From DASXRA01 sp036506155 (GTDB lineage Bacteria; Actinomycetota; Actinomycetes; Mycobacteriales; Jatrophihabitantaceae), in assembly GCA_036506155.1 (NCBI GenBank), contig DASXSF010000148.1:62001-126000 (forward strand): DNA of 64,000 bases, given 5' to 3'. Each line of letters begins with the position of its first letter. Position 1 is the first letter of the stretch. The notes below the pieces were generated by a model. It was not told where the DNA came from. It saw only the letters and a list, made by a program, of their open reading frames with translations, and made no database searches. The translations under genes were made by a program, and so were the position numbers. Positions 58,689 to 64,000 of this stretch are shown in pieces.

Positions 58689-58721
58689 AGCGCCCCGCCA
58701 CCCGAAAGGTAGCGGGGCGCT
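58689..58721. terminator. Strong hairpin between minus-strand small genes
   Basis: AGCGCCCCGC (58689-58698) pairs with GCGGGGCGCT (58712-58721): a perfect 10-bp GC stem with a 13-nt loop. It lies after the stop of the 58739-58990 gene on the minus strand. Confidence 0.65.
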
Positions 58722-58738
58722 TCGCGGCGCGGATCTGC

Positions 58739-58990
58739 TTACTGCTCGCCTCCCTCATGGTCGCCGTACAGCCAACTCGAGGTCGAGCGGCCGTGGCGGG
58801 CCGCCGGCGGTTCCGGCTGCTTACGCGCCCGCCGGGGTGCCAAGCAGAGCAGCGCGCTGGCGATCGCCACAAGCGCGGCTGTCTGCTGGATGCCGGGGTC
58901 AACGCCCGGCGACTGCGCGACGGCGAGCAACCTGATCGCCTCGGTGTAGTGGTATTGCGGGGTTCGTGGTTGTGTAGTCACTTGGGTCAT
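58739..58990 (-). CDS. Small phage protein (83 aa)
   Basis: An 83-residue protein with HYTEAIRLLAVAQ and IQQTAALVAIASALLCLAP, resembling the short actinophage-associated proteins with an HY-x-EA-x-RLL helix and an adjacent hydrophobic helix. The C terminus is basic and then acidic. The start is uncertain: ATG 58990 directly follows AGGGAG; GTG 58978 has better spacing. It is the last gene before the right end. Function unknown. Confidence 0.6.
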   Translation of the reverse strand: MTQVTTQPRTPQYHYTEAIRLLAVAQSPGVDPGIQQTAALVAIASALLCLAPRRARKQPEPPAARHGRSTSSWLYGDHEGGEQ

Positions 58991-59076
58991 CTCCCTGGGT
59001 AGTTCAGGTTGGTGATCAAGGCCCTGGCCCGGTGTTTGCCTGCACGGGCCGGGGCCGCTCAGTTGTTGATCTACGC

Positions 59077-59094
59077 GGGTACATGTCGGGTACA
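59077..59094. promoter_or_regulatory. Right arm-type integrase sites
   Basis: Two GGGTACA copies (59077-59083 and 59088-59094), 11-bp period, same orientation as the left pair. They lie 110 bp inside attR. Confidence 0.55.
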
Positions 59095-59191
59095 CAAGAC
59101 GTCCGCAGGTGGTCCACGCGCGCCAACGCTGCCAACGCTCAAAGTGGCGATGAAACAAGGGGTCCAACGCTCTTCAACGCGAGCTCCCGCC

Positions 59192-59242
59192 CTAGGTGCT
59201 GTGCAGGTCGAACAGCACGGCGTCCACGGCTAGGTCGATCAC
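59192..59242 (-). pseudogene. Displaced original 5' end of the HAD gene
   Basis: From GTG 59242 the minus strand reads VIDLAV then DAVLFDLHST and a stop at 59192-59194. The first 13 codons are a perfect HAD motif I lead (VDAVLFDL). The next codons turn into element sequence and stop at once. Joining the first 13 codons to host codons after FDL at 52092 restores an intact HAD gene. It is therefore the pre-insertion start of the gene now beginning at 52139. Confidence 0.75.
59198..59224. other. Attachment site attR
   Basis: Core CAGGTCGAA (59204-59212), with flanks resembling attL. It falls in the displaced HAD start. Confidence 0.7.
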
Positions 59243-59278
59243 TTGCACAGTGTTCCGTAGGCTCCCGAGGCTCGCCCG

Positions 59279-59284
59279 TACGCT
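59279..59284 (+). promoter_or_regulatory. -10 box, leaderless helY start
   Basis: TACGCT with 6 nt to ATG 59291. The spacer GGAGGT mimics a ribosome site but is too close to serve. Confidence 0.45.
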
Positions 59285-59290
59285 GGAGGT

Positions 59291-61978
59291 ATGTCCGCGC
59301 CGGCTGACAGATATGCCGCCTCGTGGCGCCGGGCGAAGCATCCGCACCTGGGGGAATTCACCGCGGACTACCCATTCGAGCTCGACCCGTTCCAGGTCGA
59401 CGCGTGCGAGGCCCTCGAGGACGGCCACGGCGTACTGGTGTGCGCGCCCACCGGATCGGGCAAGACGGTGGTCGGCGAGTTCGCGGTGCACATGGCTCTC
59501 GCGTCCGGGCAGAAGTGCTTCTACACCACGCCGATCAAGGCGTTGTCGAACCAGAAATACCACGACCTGGTGCGCCGGCACGGCGCCTCGACGGTGGGGC
59601 TGCTCACCGGCGACAACGCGATCAACGGCGGCGCACCCATCGTCGTCATGACGACCGAGGTGCTGCGCAACATGCTTTACGTCGGCAGCACGTCCATCGA
59701 AGGCCTCGGCTACGTCGTCATGGACGAGGTGCACTACCTCGGCGACCGATTCCGCGGCGGAGTCTGGGAGGAGGTGATCATCCACCTGCCCCAGGCGGTG
59801 CAGCTGGTCTCGCTCTCTGCGACCGTGTCCAATGCCGAGGAGTTCGGGGACTGGCTGGTCACGGTACGTGGCGACACGAAAGTCGTCGTCCACGAGCAGC
59901 GCCCCGTGCCGTTGTGGCAGCACGTGCTCGTCGGCACTCGACTGTTCGACCTGTTCGCCGATGAGCAGTCCACCGTGAACCCTGACCTGAAGCGCTACCT
60001 CGCATCACGGGTGCGTTATCCGGGCGCGACTCGGGGCTGGCGGCCCCCGCACCGTCCCGACGTGGTCGCGCGCCTGGACGGCGAGGGCCTGCTGCCCGTC
60101 ATTGTGTTCATATTCAGCCGGGTGGGCTGTGACGCAGCGGTCCGCCAGTGCGTGCTGTCCGGCCTGTGGCTCACCGAGCCGGACGAGCGCGACGAGATCA
60201 CGGCGATCGTCGAGGAACGCACCACGGCGATCCCGGCCGAGGACCTCGATGTGCTGGGGTACTGGGAGTGGCTGGACGGGCTGCGCCGCGGCGTGGCCGC
60301 GCACCATGCCGGGCTGATCCCGGCGTTCAAGGAGACCGTCGAAGAACTGTTCGTGCGCGGCCTCGTCCGCGTCGTGTTCGCTACCGAGACGCTGGCGTTG
60401 GGCATCAACATGCCGGCCCGCACGGTCCTGCTCGAACGGCTGTCCAAGTTCAACGGCGATACCCACGCCGACATCACCCCCGGGGAGTACACGCAGCTCA
60501 CCGGCCGGGCGGGCCGGCGCGGCATCGACATCGAGGGACATGCGGTCGTGCTGTGGAGTCCGGAGGCCGACCCGGATCGGGTGGCGGGCCTCGCCTCGAC
60601 GCGGACGTACCCGCTGCGGTCGTCGTTCCGCCCGTCCTACAACATGGCTGTAAACCTGGTCGGGCAGATGGGGCGCCCGGCGGCGCGCCAGCTGCTCGAC
60701 GCGTCGTTCGCTCAATTCCAGGCCGACCGAGCGGTCGGCGGTTTGGTGCGTCAGATCCGCCGCAACGAGGCGACCATGCGTGAGCAGGCCGCGCAGATGC
60801 ACTGCGACCGCGGCGACTTCGCCGAATACGCCGCACTGCGCCGCGAGCTCGGCGACCGGGAGGCTGCGCTCGCCCGCGACAGGGCGCGCAATCGGCGAAG
60901 CGCGGTGGTGGCCTCGCTCGAGAGCCTGCGACCCGGGGACGTGATCCGGGTGCCGGGCGGCCGGCGGGCCGGCCTCGCGGTGGTGCTGGATCCGGGCGTG
61001 GATCCTCGCGACGATCCGCGCCCGCTGGTCGTGACCGAGGCACGCTGGTCCGGGCGGCTCAGCCCGACCGACTTCCCGACCGCCGTCGAGCCGCTCGCGA
61101 CGGTGCGGGTGCCCCGGCGCTTCAATCACCGCTCTCCGCAGGAGCGCCGCGACCTGGCGTCAACGCTTCGCACCCTCGACGTGCCGCCCGCACCGGGGCG
61201 GGCTCCGCAGCAACCTGCGGTCGAGGACGAGCAGATCGACGCGCTGCGCGCGGCCATCCGGGCTCACCCGTGCCACGACTGTCCGGACCGCGAGGCTCAC
61301 GCCCGCTGGGCCGAGCGCTACCAGCGACTCGAGCGAGAGACCGAGGCGCTGCGCCGGCGTATCGAGGGGCGGACGAACTCGCTGGCCCGCACGTTCGACC
61401 GCATCTGCGCGCTGCTCGACACCCGCGGCTACCTCGCCGGCGACGAGACGACACCGGCCGGGCGGCAGCTGTCGCGGATCTGGTCCGAGTCGGACCTGCT
61501 CGTCGCCGAGTGCCTGCGCGCCGGGGAATGGGACGCCCTGGACAGCGCCGAGCTGGCCGCGGTCGTGTCGACGCTCGTCTACGAGGCGCGCCGAGACGAG
61601 CAGCCGATCGATCGGATGCCCACCGCGACCGTGCGCGACGCGCTTACCGCCACGACTCGGATCTGGGCCGATCTGGCGGACGACGAGGCCGGCCGGGGAC
61701 TGCCGCGCACCCGAGAACCGCAGCTCGGCTTCGTCTGGGCCGCCTACCGGTGGACGCGGCGCGACAGCCTGGACCGGGTCCTCAACTCTGCCGCGAAGGC
61801 CGGCGTGGAGATCTCTGCGGGCGATTTCGTCCGGTGGTGCAAGCAGTTGCTCGATCTGCTCGAGCAGGTCGCCGCCGCACCGTCGCCGGCAGGCGTCGAG
61901 GCGCCAGTGGCCGCCCGTGCCCGCCACGCGGCTCGGGAGATCCGCCGTGGCGTGGTGGCGCAGGGCGTCCTCGGCTGA
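59291..61978 (+). CDS. helY: Ski2/Mtr4-type RNA helicase HelY
   Basis: An 895-residue superfamily 2 helicase like Rv2092c, probably acting in RNA metabolism. Walker A is APTGSGKTVVGEFA (about residue 53-61) and Walker B DEVH is in YVVMDEVHYLG. Motif III is SATVSN, and motif VI QLTGRAGRRGID follows AAHHAGLIPAFKE and ETLALGINMPART. The long C-terminal part (about 480-895) has a coiled-coil-like region (TMREQAAQMHCDRGDF), CHDCPDREAHARW and the DSHCT-like end. It is transcribed from its own promoter directly beside attR. It is conserved downstream of tatC in actinobacteria, so the element interrupts an ancient order. Confidence 0.95.
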   Translation: MSAPADRYAASWRRAKHPHLGEFTADYPFELDPFQVDACEALEDGHGVLVCAPTGSGKTVVGEFAVHMALASGQKCFYTTPIKALSNQKYHDLVRRHGASTVGLLTGDNAINGGAPIVVMTTEVLRNMLYVGSTSIEGLGYVVMDEVHYLGDRFRGGVWEEVIIHLPQAVQLVSLSATVSNAEEFGDWLVTVRGDTKVVVHEQRPVPLWQHVLVGTRLFDLFADEQSTVNPDLKRYLASRVRYPGATRGWRPPHRPDVVARLDGEGLLPVIVFIFSRVGCDAAVRQCVLSGLWLTEPDERDEITAIVEERTTAIPAEDLDVLGYWEWLDGLRRGVAAHHAGLIPAFKETVEELFVRGLVRVVFATETLALGINMPARTVLLERLSKFNGDTHADITPGEYTQLTGRAGRRGIDIEGHAVVLWSPEADPDRVAGLASTRTYPLRSSFRPSYNMAVNLVGQMGRPAARQLLDASFAQFQADRAVGGLVRQIRRNEATMREQAAQMHCDRGDFAEYAALRRELGDREAALARDRARNRRSAVVASLESLRPGDVIRVPGGRRAGLAVVLDPGVDPRDDPRPLVVTEARWSGRLSPTDFPTAVEPLATVRVPRRFNHRSPQERRDLASTLRTLDVPPAPGRAPQQPAVEDEQIDALRAAIRAHPCHDCPDREAHARWAERYQRLERETEALRRRIEGRTNSLARTFDRICALLDTRGYLAGDETTPAGRQLSRIWSESDLLVAECLRAGEWDALDSAELAAVVSTLVYEARRDEQPIDRMPTATVRDALTATTRIWADLADDEAGRGLPRTREPQLGFVWAAYRWTRRDSLDRVLNSAAKAGVEISAGDFVRWCKQLLDLLEQVAAAPSPAGVEAPVAARARHAAREIRRGVVAQGVLG

Positions 61979-62039
61979 GTCGGTACCGTGGGCCGGTCGC
62001 GCAGTAGCGTAGACGCGTTCTGGACGGAAGAGGCACACC

Positions 62040-62945
62040 ATGGCATCCGACAACGGCGAGCACGGCCTGAGCGGTCAAGGCGAGCAGTCGCAGTCCTGGC
62101 AGCCGCCTCCGCAGCCCCAGTGGCCACAGGAGAATGCGAGCGACGAGCCGGAAGAGGCGACTGTCGCGCGTCCCGTGTCGCAGCCCGCCGAGCAGGCCGC
62201 CACGCCGGCCGACGAGGCCGCGCAGCCGTCATCGGACGAGGACCGCACGCAGGCGTTCTCGCGCTCGGACGTGCGTTACGACGCGCCCGGCCCGGCCCCG
62301 ACCCAGCAGATGCCGGCGTTTCCGCCTCCGCCGCCGGGCGCGCCGTACCAGCCGCCGGAACCACAGGGGTTCGGGCCGCCGGCCTACCCGGCGAACGCGC
62401 CTCAGTCACCGCCGGCGTTCGGGGGGCAGCCGTACCAGCAGGCCCCCCAGGGTTACCCGCCGCCGCAGGCACCGGGTTATGGCCAGGTGCCGTACCAGAC
62501 AGAGCCGATCTATCCGCAGCAGCCCTACAGCGCACCGCCGCCACAGTACGGCCAGTACGGTCAGTACGGGCAGTACGGGCAGTACGGCCAATACAGCCAG
62601 TACGAGCAGCAGCCACAGTACGGCGCGTACGCGCCGGCCGCGCCACCGAAGAAGCGCCCCATGTGGCCGTGGATCGGCGTCATCGCAGTCGTCGTGGTCG
62701 CCGCGCTCGCTGCCGCCTCGTTTGTCGCCAAGCCGGAATTCCTCGGCTTCAAGAAGGTGCTTGATCACACCGCCGTGGAGCAGCAGATCGAGAAGGCCGG
62801 CTACACGAACGTCGTCTGCAACAACGGCAAGAACCCGACTGTCAAGAAGGGCGCGACGTTCACCTGCACCGCGGACGGCGGCCGCACGGTTACCGTCACG
62901 ATCACCAGCTCCGGCGGCAACTACGCCTGGAGCCCCTCGAGCTGA
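62040..62945 (+). CDS. DUF4333 membrane protein with QYG repeat linker
   Basis: A 301-residue protein like Rv2091c. Residues 1-200 are a disordered, Pro/Gln-rich cytosolic region holding seven QYG-type repeats. One membrane segment follows (WIGVIAVVVVAALAAASFVA, about 210-230). The outer domain is DUF4333: AVEQQIEKAGYTNVVCNNGKNP and ATFTCTADGGRTVTVTIT with the two conserved Cys. The partner order helY, DUF4333, 5'-3' exonuclease is the mycobacterial one. Function unknown. Confidence 0.9.
   Translation: MASDNGEHGLSGQGEQSQSWQPPPQPQWPQENASDEPEEATVARPVSQPAEQAATPADEAAQPSSDEDRTQAFSRSDVRYDAPGPAPTQQMPAFPPPPPGAPYQPPEPQGFGPPAYPANAPQSPPAFGGQPYQQAPQGYPPPQAPGYGQVPYQTEPIYPQQPYSAPPPQYGQYGQYGQYGQYGQYSQYEQQPQYGAYAPAAPPKKRPMWPWIGVIAVVVVAALAAASFVAKPEFLGFKKVLDHTAVEQQIEKAGYTNVVCNNGKNPTVKKGATFTCTADGGRTVTVTITSSGGNYAWSPSS
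62544..62606. repeat. Seven 9-bp units coding QYG repeats
   Basis: Five exact QYG codon triplets followed by QYS and QYE, within the DUF4333 gene. It is a low-complexity linker and likely length-variable. Confidence 0.85.
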
Positions 62946-62997
62946 CACGCCCGGCTTCTTGGAGGTCGGCCGCAGATCCGAGTCGGGCCGGATCGGA

Positions 62998-63885
62998 TCA
63001 GTGGGCGATTGCGTTGAGCACCCGGTTGATCGAGCTCTCGATGCCATACCGGTCGGCCAGTTCCACCAGCGCAGCGGGGTCCGCGGGCGAGCGGGGCAGC
63101 GCGTCGTCGAGCTCGGGCACCGGCGCGTCCGTGCGGCCGCGAACCACCGCTGGCGCCACCGCCAGGTAGTCGGCCGCGGCGAGCACCTTGGTCGCGGCCC
63201 CGGCGGGGAAGCCGTCATTGCCGGTCTGCGCGGCGGCCAGGATCTGCTCGACCGCGCCGTAGCGTGTGACGAGCGCGGCCGCAGTCTTCGCGCCGATCCC
63301 CGGCACGCCCGGCAATCCGTCGCTCGGGTCGCCGCGCAGCGCCGCGAAGTCGGCGTAGTGCGCCGGCGAAACGCCGTAGCGGGCGCGCACCTCGTCCGGG
63401 CCAAGTTCCTCCAGCCTGGCCACACCACGACCTACGTAGAGCATCCGTACCCGTTCGCTGGCAAGCGCAATCAGATCACGATCACTACTCACGATCTCGC
63501 AGGGGCCGGCGTCACGAGCGGCCAGCGTCGCGATCACGTCGTCCGCCTCGAAACCCTCGGCGCCGCCCAGCGCCATGCCTAGCGCCGTGAGCACGGAGAG
63601 CAGTGCCGGGATCTGCGGCACCAGCGCCTCCGGGACCGCTTCGGTACGGCCGTCCGGCGCCAACCGATGCGCCTTGTACGACGGCACGAGAGCCACCCGG
63701 AATGCGGGGCGCCAGTCGACGTCCAGGCACGCGACATAGCGTGCCGGGCGGCGCCGCTCGATCAGTGTCGCCGTCATGTCGAGGAACCCGCGCACTGCGT
63801 TGACGGGCCTGCCGTCCGGGGACGTCACCGACTCGGGCACCCCGTAGAACGCGCGGAAATACAGGTTGGCCGCGTCGACGAGCAT
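62998..63885 (-). CDS. 5'-3' exonuclease (PolA N-domain type)
   Basis: A stand-alone 5'-3' exonuclease of the FEN/PolA N-terminal family (Rv2090-like). The active-site Asp residues are in MLVDAANLYFRAF and ACLDVDWRPAFR, EGFEADDVIATLA and SSDRDLIALAS. The helix-hairpin-helix is DGLPGVPGIGAKTAAALVTRYG. It would remove RNA primers or flaps. The start is uncertain: ATG 63885 (MLVDAANL) fits homologues; ATG 63921 overlaps the divergent kinase start. The 3' end converges on the DUF4333 gene. Confidence 0.92.
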   Translation of the reverse strand: MLVDAANLYFRAFYGVPESVTSPDGRPVNAVRGFLDMTATLIERRRPARYVACLDVDWRPAFRVALVPSYKAHRLAPDGRTEAVPEALVPQIPALLSVLTALGMALGGAEGFEADDVIATLAARDAGPCEIVSSDRDLIALASERVRMLYVGRGVARLEELGPDEVRARYGVSPAHYADFAALRGDPSDGLPGVPGIGAKTAAALVTRYGAVEQILAAAQTGNDGFPAGAATKVLAAADYLAVAPAVVRGRTDAPVPELDDALPRSPADPAALVELADRYGIESSINRVLNAIAH

Positions 63886-63919
63886 CAGGGTCACGAAAGG
63901 GACGGTAACGTGCGCGTCC

Positions 63920-64000
63920 ATGCTCACCGTGATCGGCGAAGCGCTGGTCGATCTCGTCGACTCCGGTGATCAGCGGACGTTCACAGCGCATCTGTCGGGC
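63920..64000 (+). CDS. PfkB-family carbohydrate kinase, 5' fragment
   Basis: The first 27 residues, LTVIGEALVDLVDSGDQRTFTAHLSG, match the N terminus of PfkB/ribokinase-type kinases, where GEALVDL and the following GG-motif region begin the sugar-binding fold. It runs off the right edge. It is divergent from the exonuclease gene with overlapping or closely spaced starts. Confidence 0.8.
   Translation, partial: MLTVIGEALVDLVDSGDQRTFTAHLSG

Larger units (their letters stand above)
52092..59212. mobile_element. 7.1-kb integrated phage-like element
   Basis: A tyrosine integrase adjoins attL, matching arm-type sites lie inside both ends, and the near-duplicate att cores fall in a HAD gene. The gene set is phage-like: HTH protein, excisionase relic, small and large terminase, prohead protease, and small ORFs on both strands. 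No portal, capsid, tail, lysis or replication gene is present. Two gene-breaking frameshifts suggest decay. The size and content recall small actinobacterial prophages such as phiRv1/phiRv2 or phage satellites. Before insertion, the host order was tatC, HAD (minus), helY. Confidence 0.85.

Noticed and set aside
62544..62606. CRISPR-like or regulatory repeat array
   Set aside because: Nine-base units in frame coding QYG with no spacers; a protein linker.

Overview
The window is high-GC actinobacterial chromosome. The evidence is a complete Pup-proteasome system (ARC/Mpa ATPase, Dop, Pup, PrcB, PrcA, PafA, PafB, PafC), mycothiol synthesis (MshC), an F420-type LLM oxidoreductase, an Rpf-like cell-wall lysozyme, and a SigL/RslA-like sigma/anti-sigma pair. 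Gene order around uppP-mshC, RecB nuclease-TrmI, the proteasome cluster and helY-DUF4333-exonuclease follows the Rv2090-Rv2136 region of Mycobacterium, but the extra genes and gene content suggest a non-mycobacterial actinomycete. I cannot name the genus from the sequence.

Layout. 1-2147 (minus): RecD2 helicase (cut by the left edge) and an aldo/keto reductase. 2239-7510 (plus): LLM oxidoreductase, UppP, histidine phosphatase, DUF3090, SCO1664-type protein and MshC. 7505-23458 (minus): a VOC protein, an HD protein between two copies of a short repeat, then a long cell-envelope signalling operon. In transcription order that operon is PP2C phosphatase, FHA protein, Ser/Thr kinase, a 2071-residue Ig/fibronectin-repeat surface protein, MoxR ATPase, DUF58 protein and a transglutaminase-fold membrane protein. 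23582-35219: PAC2 protein, MetH, HAD phosphatase, alkaline-phosphatase-superfamily protein, two unrecognised genes, RecB-type nuclease, signal peptidase I, site-2 protease and TrmI. 35257-37110 (minus): Rpf-like protein and ferredoxin. 37239-51452: ARC, a penicillin-binding protein, dop, pup, prcB, prcA, a divergent Rieske lipoprotein and sigma/anti-sigma unit, pafA, pafB, pafC, a small membrane protein and tatC. 59291-64000: helY, a DUF4333 protein, a 5'-3' exonuclease and the start of a PfkB kinase.

Between tatC and helY lies a 7.1 kb integrated element (about 52092-59212). It has a tyrosine integrase, a frameshifted excisionase, a terminase pair with a frameshifted large subunit, an HK97-type prohead protease and small cargo genes, one of them a three-segment membrane protein. 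No portal or capsid gene is present. It has inserted into the 5' end of a HAD phosphatase gene, exactly at the codons for the catalytic DxD motif. The element supplies a new start and first 13 codons, and the displaced original start is still readable next to helY.

The clearest regulatory observation is the palindrome GGTTCACCGTGAACC between the Rieske lipoprotein gene and the sigma gene. It gives two back-to-back promoters of the form TGAACC-N16-CGT. This suggests the ECF sigma factor drives both its own operon and a Tat-exported iron-sulfur lipoprotein. The sigma transcript appears to begin with a 33-codon leader ORF. Many genes here have TANNNT boxes 6-8 nt upstream of their start codons, which implies leaderless mRNAs and helped choose start sites.
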